Positions 20,113 to 30,596 of a DNA stretch of 64,000 nt are shown one piece after another. Every line of letters starts with the position of its first letter. Position 1 is the stretch's first letter. Source of the DNA: Periplaneta americana (taxonomy: Eukaryota > Arthropoda > Insecta > Blattodea > Blattidae); assembly GCF_040183065.1 (NCBI RefSeq), contig NC_091120.1:180507396-180571395 (forward strand). Direction: 5' to 3'. Both the position numbers and the translations under genes were made by a program. Under the pieces are notes generated by a model. It worked only from the letters and a program-made list of their open reading frames with translations. It was not told where the DNA came from and did no database searches.

Positions 20113-21474
20113 TCTTACGAAGTATAACCTTTCTGCTTACCTTTAAAAGTGTGGAAAGAATATGCATTTTGCTTAGAAATCCGGGCCTTATTTATATATT
20201 ACCGTATTTTTCGAATTTCCCGTTGCTAGTTATTACTTTCTCCGCGGTCGCCCAGTTGGCAATCACGTCCGTTTATAAAGAGTTAAAATCAGTCGCTCAG
20301 GAAAGACAGCAAAGTATAGTCAAAATTTTAAGACCAATAAATGAATTTCAGAAGAAAGCACACAGAAGATGGCCGAGGTGGATGTTTTGATCACGGTGAA
20401 AGGGAAGGTGGGAGGGCGGGGAGAATTTTGGATCTGACCCAAACGAGCATTATCGCGGCTCTGAAGTACACGGGTTGGCCATTCAAGCATCTACTGATTT
20501 CAGCCTCAATTCAGTTAAAAATACTCGCGCCGCACAAACAACACGGCATTCCACCATAAGGGCGAGGCGACTGGGAAGGTGCACGGAAAAGGTATTCTAA
20601 ACCGAAATTTACGAGACCGATGACCTGTTTCCACGTTCTATTTCCATCACGTAAATGTTTGGCGCCGATGCGATGGTCCACCAACCGCCTCCTCTTCCCC
20701 CTCAGCCAAATCTCTCTCACACTTCTCGGATGGGCTTAGTGACACCTTGCGGAAGCGTCCGGCGTCCTAACATCTGGAGCAAGCGCGAATGGCTCTGGCG
20801 ACATTTTATAGGCCTGACTACCGACATTAACTGTGAAATGTTTATTTGCGTTAACAACCCGTGGATCGTAATCTGCGTAAATTGTAGACTGGTGTAAATT
20901 TAATCGTACAAACATTTATAGCCGATAGATCCATGTGGTTGATCCTTTCGATTCCTAAGATTGAAATAGACAACTAAGTTATGGAACAAATAACCCAATA
21001 TAAATATTTAGAATGTGACACGAGTTATATATTATATATACAGGGTGATTCACGAGGATTTACTGTCCCTTACGGAGTTTATTTCCTGGAGGACACAACT
21101 GGAAAGTTAATTGCATTGCTGTACTTTAACTATTATTACACGTGAACAAAGTGTTAGTAATATTAAATAGTTTTACTATGCAATATGACAATTTTTATTA
21201 TTTAATCTTGGTGTCCTAGTTTGTCCTAGTTTTCTGTCTCGGATGTCCTCGGCCCCAGATATTCTGTATAGTAACCCTAGCATATAGGGGCTAGGAGACT
21301 TGGTAGAAAACAAAATTAAGACATTAGCAAAAAAGTACAAATACGTATAGGCCTATTCTCTGCAGACTGAAGTAGCAGATAACAAACGGGAATGGAGAAT
21401 TAAACAAAATTGGCATGCGCATAGCTTTACTATATTGCATATCTGTTTGCAGAAGTACACGTTATACTTGTATT
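20113..21474. other. Unassigned DNA between two minisatellites
   Basis: No recognised gene. 20380-20780 is G+C-richer and has overlapping short frames on both strands without a known family. ACAGGGTGATTCACGAGG near 21041 resembles a terminus common to several insect DNA transposons, but a partner was not found. Confidence 0.35.
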
Positions 21475-22850
21475 TTCCTTGATATCATTGTATTCCCCTT
21501 GTTCTCCTTGCATTCTCTTTCTCATCCTTGCCTTCCCCTTGATCTCTATGCCTTCCCCTTGTTCTCCTTGGCTTTCCCATGTTTCTTTCATGTTCTACTT
21601 TCCCCCTTGTTCTCATTGTCTTTCCCTTGTTTTCATTGTCTTCTTATTCTCCTTGCCTTCTCCACGTTCTCATCGTCTTCCCTTTGTTCTCCTTGACGTT
21701 CCCTTGTTCTCCTTGTCTCCTAGTTCTCCCTGCCTTTCCCTTTTTTCTTCAATATTCTCCTCGTTTCTTCCGTGTTTTCATTGCCTTCCCCTTGTTCTCC
21801 TTGTCTCCCCCATGTTCTCTTCGTCTTATTCTCCTTGTCTTACCTATGTTCTCCTTGTCTTCCTCTTGTTTGCTTCGTCTTCCCGTTGTTCTCCTTGTCG
21901 TCCCCTTGTTATCCTTGTCTCATCCTTGTTCTCCTTGTCTCGACCTTGTTCTCCCTGTCTTCCCCTCGTTCTCATTGTTTCTTCAATCTTCCCCTGGTTT
22001 CTCCCTTGTTTTCATTGTCTTTATCGTCTTCCCCATGTTCTCTTCGTCGTCTCCTTAATCGCCTCATCTTCTTCTTTCTTCCCTATATCATCCTTGCCTT
22101 CCCTTTGTTCTTCTCATCTTTCGTTTCCCATATATTCTCATCTTCTAGCTGTCTTCCCCTTGTTCTCCTTTCTTCTCCTTGATCTCCTTTTCATCCACTT
22201 GTTCTATTTTTATTCCCCTATTCTCTCTTTTCTTCCCAATGTTGTTCTTGTCTTCCCGTTGTTTCCCTTGACTTAACCTTATTCTCCTTGTCTTCCACTT
22301 TTTCTCCTCATCCTTCCATTTTTCTCCTTGTCTTATGATTTTCTCCTTATTTTCTCTTGTTCTTCGTATATTTGTTTTCACTTTCTTGTACTTCCCATAT
22401 TCTCATTGTCTTTCTATTCTCCTTATTTTCTTTGCCTTTTCCTTGTTTTACTTCTTTTTCCCTTGTTCTCTTTGTATATCCTTTGCTCTCCTTGTTTTCA
22501 CTTTGTTTTCCATGTTTTCCCTTGTCCTAACTGTATTTCCGTTATCCCTTTTGCATTCCCCGTATTCTAATTCTATTCCCCATATCCTCATTGTACTTCC
22601 CTTATTCTCCTTGCATTTCCGTTTCTCTTCTTGTATTCCCCTTATCCTTATTCTATTCCCATTGTTCTCCTTGTCTTCCCGTTGGTCTTCTTCCATTTCC
22701 ATTGTTTCCCTTGTTTTCCCCTTGTATTAGTAGTTTTCTTTGCACTCCTTGTACTCCCCTTATTCCCATTATGTTCCCCTTGTCCCACTGTCTTTCTCTT
22801 TTCTTCCCCCTATTTTCATTGTTCTTGTCTCCCTCTCATTAATTATAATT
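21475..22850. repeat. Pyrimidine-rich minisatellite, ~20 bp unit
   Basis: The plus strand is nearly all C and T, made of diverged copies of a unit close to CCTTGTTCTCCTTGTCTTCC. Regularity is best at 21790-21990 and decays toward 22850. Long plus-strand frames (for example 21479-22276) rich in Phe, Ser, Pro and Leu follow from the repeat. It has the opposite strand asymmetry to the array at 18759-20112. Confidence 0.9.
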
Positions 22851-23059
22851 CATTGAATTAAATTAGCTCATAAATTAAGTTACTACTTTACCTTATAGAT
22901 TTATTTAAATTTAAATAAATGTGTAGTGAAGATTATTGCTGGAGAACCTTTTAAGTGTAGTGAAAATATTTGTAATTTAAATTTATGTATTGTATTGATT
23001 AAGGCTGGTTGAGTGGAAGAGAAGGCCTTATGGCCTTAACTCTGCCAGCGAAAATAAAA

Positions 23060-23110
<51 letters not shown>
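22851..23110 (+). mobile_element. Jockey-like LINE 3' end with (ATT)n tail
   Basis: This is the 3' untranslated end of the LINE also seen at 48505-49382 and 59970-61255. Shared landmarks are TTAAATTAGCTCATAAATTA, GGCTGGTTGAGTGGAAGAGA, GGCCTTATGGCCTTAACTCT and GCCAGCGAAAATAAAACATT. It ends in about 16 ATT units (23061-23110). The coding part is absent; the left boundary abuts the pyrimidine minisatellite. Confidence 0.85.
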
Positions 23111-23957
23111 CCTTGTCCTTTCTTTTGCGAGAAGTAGCGGAAAAACTGCCACTGCGTTCAATTCCCAAGTTACCCCACATACCTTGTGGAAAGAGGTCTT
23201 TCTACGTAAAAAAAATGATTATAGATTGACAAATCGAACTGAAACCCTGACCGAGTTACTACGTGAGCGCTGGCTGTCTTGGGGAGGAGCAAGTGAGAAA
23301 GCATGGGGGGAAGGGAGAGAGCACTATGCACTATGTACTTGCAGGTCCACTCACAGTTTGTCAAACCTGCTAACAAAAGCATTGAAAGGTTGACTATTGT
23401 AGTTGCCTGCAATGCTAGCATAATGGAACCTTCCTAGCCGACAGTCGACGCAAAAATGAAGAATCCGTTATTGTGGTAATACCGGAGAGTGGTTCTTCTA
23501 TTGGTCGCGATGCCCACACACACCCTCTCAGATATTTACGCGGTGATTGGTGACTGAATGACGAGGAGCGAGGGAGAGAGAAGAAAGAAAGAGAGGGATT
23601 CCAGAAGTTGGCGTGTTTTACGGGGTTTCACTTGAAGTTGTCAAACTATAATAACGAAACGACGAAGAAGCCACTGACGACCAGTGAAGAGATGGAGTGT
23701 CCTTTGAAGTCGGAACGTGCATTTTAGTTCATTCCGATGCTGGGTGGGCACCGATCCCATACACTGGACGATATTTAATGAGAAAATTTGTTCCCCTGTA
23801 AAGACTCCAACCAGAAAGCATGTTATAACGCTAGTCCACGGTTTGACGCCTTAGACCACGACGATTCGATAGGGGATACGTTTTTATTATAAAATCTATT
23901 AATTCAGTAGCCTGTTTACTTCGATTCTTTGATAAATGTTTCCGGTATTCTTCTTGT
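23111..23957. other. Unassigned, G+C-richer DNA upstream of an open frame
   Basis: 23260-23720 has higher G+C and several CpG-containing stretches, with a GAGAGAGAAGAAAGAAAGAG tract near 23574. It precedes the open frame 23958-24473 and could be a regulatory or 5' region, but I see no TATA box or initiator that decides this. A SINE-like fragment lies at 23725-23822. Confidence 0.3.
23725..23822 (-). mobile_element. Fragment of the SINE seen at 41361-41632
   Basis: GATGCTGGGTGGGCACCGAT and TGAGAAAATTTGTTCCCC match 41540-41610 closely. Only about 100 bp are shared and the tRNA-like end is degraded (ACTCCAACCAG here, ACTCGAACCAG there). Confidence 0.6.
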
Positions 23958-24473
23958 TTGACATTCAGCTTTCAGTTCCTATTTTTTTTTAGTAGGATTA
24001 CACTTTACGCTTCGATATCTCGCCTTCATTGTGCGGATCCCAAATGGAGGCATGGGAGCGCCCACCTGCGGTCGCGGCCAAGCACCGCCTCACTGAACAG
24101 TCTACGTGAAATCAATGCAGAAAACTCTGATAATGGTGATCCCCAGCTAAGAAGGCGAACACGTAATGAAGGTTCTTTATGGTCGGGAGAAGCAGGAGGT
24201 GAAAGTAAAGGAGACGCAGAGCGAGCTGAGTTTCTTTCCACCGGAATTATACGTTCCGCGATTGTACCATTAGACGCAGACAAAAGGAAAACCTTATTAA
24301 ACTTAACAGAAAATTATAGAGAGCATCTTGCCAATTTAGAATCGCAGTTCGTTGACCCTCTACATTTCCGTCACCTGTTATACAGCTGGTCCGTTTGCGC
24401 AATATTTCGGGAGCGGACCGCGCAGAAAACACTTCCAACAAATGGTGTAGGCAAGGCTTCAGCACGCGAGTAA
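23958..24473 (+). CDS. Unrecognised open frame, possible host exon or retrocopy
   Basis: This 171-codon frame is the only long one in the window that I cannot explain by a repeat or transposon. A pyrimidine tract ending in TTTTTTTTAG (to about 23993) could be a splice acceptor, so the first residues may not be coding. The protein has a basic and acidic, Ser-rich middle (LRSRPSTASLNSLREINAEN, then RRRTRNEGSLWSGEAGGESK). A helical segment follows (PLDADKRKTLLNLTENYREH). I see no membrane span, zinc site or enzyme motif. It stops just before a LINE relic. It may be an exon, a processed pseudogene or chance. Confidence 0.3.
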   Translation: MTFSFQFLFFFSRITLYASISRLHCADPKWRHGSAHLRSRPSTASLNSLREINAENSDNGDPQLRRRTRNEGSLWSGEAGGESKGDAERAEFLSTGIIRSAIVPLDADKRKTLLNLTENYREHLANLESQFVDPLHFRHLLYSWSVCAIFRERTAQKTLPTNGVGKASARE

Positions 24474-24599
24474 CCTCGATGCTTGGCAGAAATTAAGCAA
24501 CAGAGAACGTAATCATCCTGTCACAGTGTTTCATTTAGCAAATGTGTCCTTAAAATAATTCTCAGGGGCTCAATACACAGCTCAAGTTATGAACGTGCT

Positions 24600-25979
24600 C
24601 TTTTCTGCTCCCTGCCTTGTTCCATATGAAAGAATTTCTACCACTTAGTCTAAAAAAGAATCTTATTCAGACGCTTGTAATGCCCGATTTTGATTATTGC
24701 GATTCCTTGCTAACTAATGTAAGTTCACTCTTAAGGCTGGTTCACAATAAACCGGGAACGAGAACCAGAATGAAAACGAGAAGTAGAGGACGTGAATATG
24801 AAAATTTTTGATACACAATAAACCGAGAAAGTAGACGACTATGCATATCGATATGCATGTCAATAACGATATGTAAAGTCGACATTATGCATTCTGATGT
24901 TATTTGTGTATAATTGATCAATGGCGTCCTTTCACGAGGACAAGGAAGCCAACATAAACACAGGTTAACCAACTTCAAAATTTCAACTGAAACATTTCAT
25001 TAGGTACGGTACTATAAATATGCCCATGCATCTTTATTATCACAACCTATTTTAAGTCTACCATGACGTAAAATAATTAGAGAAGAAACATTTGTAATAG
25101 AATAAAAATGAACACAACAGTAGTTATTGAATTGAAGCGTGAATATGTAGTGTGTAATACAACCAATACAGTAATAAAATATGATTCACTTACGATCGGT
25201 GTTCAAAGATGCAGCTATTTCTCATCTTTATACGAGGCGCGCCGCTTATCGTAAACGTGAGGATTTTCCTTAACACTCAATATTAGAATCTCATCAAATA
25301 AAACTTGCTCCATGATGCAAAGCACAGAACAAAATAATGCATAGGTTATGTCACGGTCTTTTTGCTACAAAATATACGACGACAAAATAACTTTTAGGTG
25401 GCAATAGAATGAATCTAGTGGGCTGTGATCGGAAACGTGAACGCCGAAGTTGAAACTTGGCCAACTCTCCGTTCCCGATCCCGGGCTCCGGCAAGCTTTT
25501 CGTTAATTGTGAATGCTCATATTTAAATGTACACATTTTAACAATTTTACCGTTTTCGTTTTCGTTCCGATTCTCGTTTCCGGTTTATTGTGAACCAGCC
25601 TTTAGCTGAGAGACTACAACGTGTTCATAATGTGTGCATACGATTCATCTGCAATACTCGTAAATTTGACCTTATAACATCTTCCCTCCAGTTACTTTCA
25701 TGGGTGCGTCTGAAGGAACGAAGAACAATACATTCACTGTCTCTTCTGTTTAGAAACATGCATACTTCTACTCCGAATTATCTGTTATCGCGCTTTCAAT
25801 TTCTTACAACTCTTCGAAACCGACATCAAGCACTTCTTTTTATCCCCCATCATAGAACGTCTTTATACTCATCCTCCTATACTGTAGAAATACATCGCCT
25901 CTGGAATTTGTTACCTAATGACGTCAGGGACTGCCGGACTTTATCACATTCAAAATTAAATTGGAAAATTTTGTCTTAG
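24600..25979 (+). pseudogene. Jockey/CR1-like reverse transcriptase C-terminal region (interrupted)
   Basis: Before the insertion the frame reads LPLSLKKNLIQTLVMPDFDY then CDSLLTNVSSLL. After it, AERLQRVHNVCIRFICNTRK, LLSWVRLKERRTIHSLSLLF, and RLWNLLPNDVRDCRTLSHSK. The DYCD and QRVHN..CIRFI landmarks followed by RLWN.LP are typical of the segment downstream of the palm in jockey/CR1 LINEs. Removing the Harbinger-like element restores near continuity, which supports the insertion model. Confidence 0.8.
24734..25601. mobile_element. PIF/Harbinger-like non-autonomous element
   Basis: The termini AGGCTGGTTCACAATAAACC and their complement at 25582-25601 form inverted repeats of about 45 bp with few mismatches. 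The flanking TTA at 24731-24733 and 25602-25604 fits the 3-bp TWA duplication typical of PIF/Harbinger elements. The 868-bp interior has no transposase. The superfamily is inferred from the duplication and terminal architecture alone. Confidence 0.75.
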
Positions 25980-26321
25980 TTAATGTTTTTAGGTATTGCT
26001 AGAAGTATTGATTTATGTTTTTTTTTCTTTTTCTTTTTTAATCTAGATTAAAATTGCAAGTTTCTTGTTTATGTTAGTTAATTAGTTAGGATACAATTAA
26101 TTATGATACTTAATCACTCATTTAAAGTTTGTGTGACTGCAACCTGTGTACATTTTTGTGTGGCTTTACTTTGTTTATAGTGTTTTTTTTCTCTCTATCT
26201 CTCTTTATTTCTTGTGTAGCTTCATTTTGTATATAGTGTATTTTTTTCTGTTTATTTCTATCATTGTATTTGTATTCCTGGTGTTGTGGAAGAGAAAGCC
26301 TGATGGCCTTAACTACACCAG

Positions 26322-26372
26322 AATAAATAAATAAATAAATAAATAAATAAATACATAAATAAATAAAATAAA
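26322..26372. repeat. (AAAT)n LINE tail
   Basis: AAAT tetramers with slight decay, directly after the LINE 3' end. Confidence 0.9.
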
Positions 26373-26633
26373 TAAACGAAGAAATGCACCAAATTGATTA
26401 CATTTTTCATATAAAGTATGCCAGCATTTGATAGCATTGTACACTATGACCCAAAAGTCATGGTGGAGTTTCAGAGGATTATATTTTTTGAATGAATAGA
26501 GGCAGAAATGTAATATTGGTGCCGGATGAAAATGAAACTCTCAAACGTTTTCGTCTGTAAGTTTGAGGCACTGAAGGAAACAAAAGACGGTAACAATCTA
26601 ACAAATGCAATAATTTTCATTGTTACAATAATT

Positions 26634-27126
26634 TCATGTATTGTGGGTTCATACCACCTTGGCATGGCGCGTCCTCAGGTTGTGGATAGAGGAGACGGCC
26701 TCCAGATATGGAGGGTAGCTGTGAATATGTTGAATAAGCAGTCGTGGACAGCCGATGAGGGGTGGTCGTCCAGCTTGCGAGTTGGGCGAAGGGCTAAGAA
26801 CCCATCACCGTGAAAAACAGCTTGTTACGAAACCTCAAAATGATAATTGGAATGGGACTTCTTCTCTGGCACGACCACAGCAAAGGAAGACGGTTATGAG
26901 ATTTGAATCGAGAAATGCATATAGTGTGTTAGCTGGGAGGCTGGAGGAAAAAATACCTTTGGGGAGGCCGAGACGTAGATGGGAAGATAGTATTAATATG
27001 GATTTGAGAGATGTGAGATATGTTTGTAGAGACTGGATTAATCTTGCTCAGGATAGGGATCAATGGCGGGCTTCTGTGAGGGCAGCAATGAACCTCCTTG
27101 TTCCTTAAAAGCCATAAGTAAGTAAG
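26634..27126 (+). mobile_element. Chimeric LINE derivative, second copy
   Basis: An exact 11-bp duplication, TTACAATAATT, sits at 26623-26633 and 27127-27137. It begins TCATGTATTGTGGGTTC, carries the same 5' module as 4610-5378 (GCGTCCTCAGGTTGTGGATA, GTCGTGGACAGCCGATGAGG, ACCCATCACCGTGAAAAAC), and joins the LINE near SRNAYSVLAGRLEEK. It keeps the C-terminal RASVRAAMNLLVP and a TAAGTAAGTAAG tail. Its LINE part is about 190 bp, much shorter than in the first copy, so the internal junction differs while both outer ends agree. Confidence 0.8.
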
Positions 27127-27227
27127 TTACAATAATTAATTATATAAGTTTGATGTCCAACGAAAAGTGCAATGTGTTTTCTGGCTGGCAAAATTTAAAT
27201 CTGTGACTCATTAAGTATATTCACAGC

Positions 27228-27557
27228 TTATTCATACCTTTTGTAATAACCATCTGCATGAAGTGAATGTAACAATTGAAATTTATAAGGTGTCAGATGA
27301 AGACGTTTCTTCAAATCTTTATGAACTGCTGTTTTCGGAAGTCCTAATTGTCGGCCACATTCACGATCTGATTTCTTTGGTCTCTGAACAAATGCTCTTT
27401 GGATAGCTTCTACCATTTCATCATTTGTAGATGGTCTTCCAGTACGCTTTTTCTTTAATAAGATTACGGTCTCTTTTAACTGTCTATCCCAACGACAAAT
27501 GTTTTTCTGGTGTTTTGATTCTTCGTTAAATATGGAACGAAATTCACATAATGACAC
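27228..27557 (-). pseudogene. Mariner-like transposase N-terminal DNA-binding region
   Basis: This 109-codon frame contains RWDRQLKETVILLKKKRTGR, PSTNDEMVEAIQRAF, RPKKSDRECGRQLGLPKTAV and HKDLKKRLHLTPYKFQLL. The order (a TW- or RW-type linker, GRPS, a helix-turn-helix with RE.G.PKTAVHK, then KPYK.QLLH) is that of the bipartite DNA-binding domain of the mariner-type transposases whose catalytic halves lie at 16305-16830 and 34950-35440. The catalytic part and terminal repeats are missing. On its right it abuts a jockey-like LINE fragment. Confidence 0.75.
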
Positions 27558-28270
27558 AAGTAAAAGAACAAGTTCTAGCTGCCTTTTATTTGGGGATGAC
27601 CTTAAAATCTTTCGTAAAATTAATAGTTTGGCTAATTGTCAAATCGTTCAAAATTATATTAATACAAATGCACTACGGTCTGTTAGCAATGGAATGATAT
27701 AATTAATAATTCCAAAGCTTTTGCCATTTCCTTCTCACGGAAAACTACTTCCCTAAAATTTAATTATTTTCTTAATAATGTTATAATTACTAGGAAAGAT
27801 TGTATTAGAGATCTTGGTGTCTTACTTGATTCTAGATTATATTTCCATGATCATGTGCAATATATTTATACCCATTCATTAAGAATGCTTGGTATAATTA
27901 GATCTATAATTTATTCTTTTTCTACTCCTATGTGTTTATTAATTTTATACTGTACGTTCGTTGGTAAGTTCCAAGCTTGAATATGCATCTGTTGTATGGA
28001 ACTCCATTACTTCCACTGACTCGGCTAAATTGGAGAATATTCAAAGAAAATTTCTCTCCTTGTGTTGTTATAGATTTTTACATAATTCCGATGATTATAA
28101 ATATGAGATTAACTGCAAATATTTTAATTTCTATAGTTTATTTGCCAGACGTCAAGATCTAGATTATTTATTTATTTATTTTTTGTAAAGTCATTAAGGG
28201 TGATATTTGCTAAGCAATATCAATCTTCGCATTCCTGCTAAGAGTTTAAGATTTCATAATTTTTTTTACA
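27558..28270 (+). pseudogene. Second jockey-like LINE, reverse transcriptase C-terminal relic
   Basis: Fragments in shifting frames read GDDLKIFRKINSLANCQIVQ, LNNVIITRKDCIRDLGVLLD, SRLYFHDHVQYIYTHSLRML, SSKLEYASVVWNSITSTDSA and LENIQRKFLSLCCYRF. GDDLK could be the decayed catalytic YADD box plus the following residues. The landmarks DLGVLLDS.L.F..H and KLEYAS..WN fit jockey-type LINEs. At least two frameshifts separate the pieces. This family differs from that at 24545-26372. Confidence 0.75.
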
Positions 28271-28419
28271 ATAGAAATTTTAAATCTCTCTCCGGTCTGC
28301 AGATGTATAAAATACGCTAATTTGCATGGATTGAACTTGGACCATTTAATGTGTAGTATATACTCTTTTGGTCCCTCATCCGGGGAGGCCCTCCATGTCC
28401 TTGTGTGGTCAAAAAAGTA

Positions 28420-29523
28420 CAGGGACATCATTTTATTTTTACTTCAATTTTTATTGTACCTGAGTTTTTGAATGTACTTCACTCCCACCCCCTCTACTAG
28501 TAAACTTCCAATCGTTCTCCACACAGAACAGAGGCCGCGTGTGCAGTACTGAGTTACTGAGTATAGTACGTTCAAGAAATATGTTCGAGTTTTCCAGTGA
28601 CGAAAGAGTTTTCAGTATTGAATCATATTTTCGCACAGGTACTGTCGTCCGTTTGCCTACGTCGCATCCCGGTTTACCCCCACCTGCTTCTGTTCGCCTC
28701 TCTGTAAAGTCTAGTAGCTGGGCTGTCTTAGCTTTTTTCTGATAACATTAATTTCTGTTAGGAATTGGACGTCCACGTAATATTATACAACTGTTTAAAA
28801 TAACTTAAATAGAAGGGCCTCGTTAAGTAATTAACTGTCACGTAATTCCCCCTCCTTTCTACGACCCTAGGACAAAACCACTTGGACGGACAGTAGATAG
28901 TATGTCTATCTTTTCGGATCGGGCAGAAGTGAAGATTGAATTTACAGTACATAAGGTAGTCTATTATAGAGTAGGTATAGAATTATTTCAACATGAGTTA
29001 CTAGTACGAAGGACGAAACTGGCAATTGGAATTAGGTACAATAGTCTATAGTGTAATAATATGCACAAAAGAACTGAAGCCTGTATCGAAATGAACGGCC
29101 ACCATTTTCAAAAATGTGTTTAACTATCCATATTATGATTATTTTACAATTTAACTTCATTCTCTATATTGTACGCTAATGTGCTGTAACAGTACAATAT
29201 ACACTGCATAATGAATACGTCCCAATTGATAGCTCAATTCGTGAGTAAAAACACTCATTGTTAATACTGTACTGTATTTTGATTAAACAAAAGCCTAATG
29301 AAAATTATCAAACTCATAATCGCAATATTTCCTAGTTTACGTAAATGGATGAACTACTTTTCTTCCTTCCTATACCTAGTAAAGTGATTTGTATTTTATG
29401 CCAGTATCATCGAACTCCAGTCTTGGAAGGGGGAGCAAGCGGTGTTTCCGGTTGTAGACCTTAATCGAAGGATATAGCCAGGTTAATATTAAAAATGTTA
29501 GTAAAAATAAAATGATGTCCCTG
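28420..29523 (+). mobile_element. Tc1/mariner-type non-autonomous transposon, copy 1
   Basis: The ends CAGGGACATCATTTTATTTT and their complement at 29504-29523 are inverted repeats of about 25 bp flanked by TA. A second copy lies at 39563-40648 with about the same length and clear similarity throughout. Near 28580 the plus strand encodes MFEFSSDERVFSIESYFRTG, like the start of mariner-type transposases, after which the match stops. The element is therefore probably an internally deleted derivative. Confidence 0.85.
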
Positions 29524-29525
29524 TA

Positions 29526-30596
29526 TATATGTGATCCAATAGCTCAATTCCTCTCCCTACAGGTCGCGGCCCTGTGAGGTCCGTGTGGCGTGAGTCGTAT
29601 AAATGAACCTAAAAGGGAGAGGTTAAACCAAGGTAAAGAGTATTATATTCATTTATGAGATTCCAACTTTCATTTTCAATAATCATATTTCAAATTCTCA
29701 TTATTTCAATAATTATTCCTATGTACTTTTATTGTAATTTCTATCATTATTAATGTTCTTGTAATGATATTGTCATGTGCTGAACTGTTATTGGCCCCTG
29801 GCTGTTGTACAGCACATTAAATATCAGTAAATAAATAGACAGATAAATAAATAAATTATCATCATTTTATCTCTGAAAGGGGTCTTCTCCGAAATTGGGA
29901 CCCTAGGGAGAAGTTCGTCGCTGGGTCCACGTTAACTGCGTTGTGTTATTGTTTTAAAGGTAACGCCACCAAAAGTCTGCAGTTGTTGGTTACGAAAACC
30001 AAAGCAGCTTACAAAAACGTTCATCAAACGTATTTCTCTTTCAATAACTCGTGGCGCCTTAAATGGGCATTTCCGACAATCGGTTTCTATATCAAAATAT
30101 CTGTATTATTTTGACCCGAGAGCTTTCAGACACCCGGTATAAATCAAACCACAAAAGAAGTGTCCTAATTTTAAACGTTGAAATTATGTTTACATTGAAG
30201 TGGCGTCACTAAGGCGGCTCCGTACTTTGTGGTATGCCGTGCTTGTTTTCAAGCCATATCCGAAATCCTTATGGTATTCTTTTTTGTTTTAATAGCAGCC
30301 GTGAGTAAACACGCTACTTGAGTGTGAATTTATTTGTTTAAAAACATCGAGTGTATATATAGGGAGCTAATGAAACGTATTGTTCGAGGCGAGGTCGTCT
30401 CTAATGGATTTGGCGTTTGTTCTAGTGCGAGTATCGAGCTGAGATGTGTTTACATCGCTTTCAGTGTTCGGTCCAGTCGGCATTGGCACACGGCCCATAG
30501 TGTCGAATCTATTATACAAGACGCGCAATAACAATATGCACTTTTGCATGCAACAAATGAAGTACGTTCTCATTTTGATGTTCATTTTATTTACAT
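29526..30596. other. Unassigned DNA
   Basis: 29640-29865 resembles a LINE 3' end by its TTGTACAGCACATTAAATATC and AAATA run, but I cannot link it to a coding part. The remainder, including short frames near 30334-30585, has no recognised content. Confidence 0.35.

Larger units (their letters stand above)
24545..26372 (+). mobile_element. Jockey/CR1-like LINE relic with (AAAT)n tail, split by a Harbinger-like element
   Basis: LINE sequence lies on both sides of the insertion 24734-25601. The 3' part contains the terminal motif GTGTTGTGGAAGAGAAAGCC and GATGGCCTTAACTACACCAG, parallel to the ATT-tailed family but diverged, and ends in AAAT repeats (26322-26372). Only the region downstream of the polymerase core remains. 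Confidence 0.8.

Noticed and set aside
18659-20167. Long minus-strand open frames rich in Phe, Ser and Leu
   Set aside because: They follow entirely from the purine-rich minisatellite; composition repeats in register and no domain is visible.
22145-22702. Charged minus-strand frames rich in Lys and Glu
   Set aside because: They are the antisense of the same minisatellite, read in purine-rich codons.
21415-22861. Several long plus-strand frames resembling membrane proteins
   Set aside because: They are translations of the pyrimidine-rich 20-bp minisatellite in different frames, not genes.
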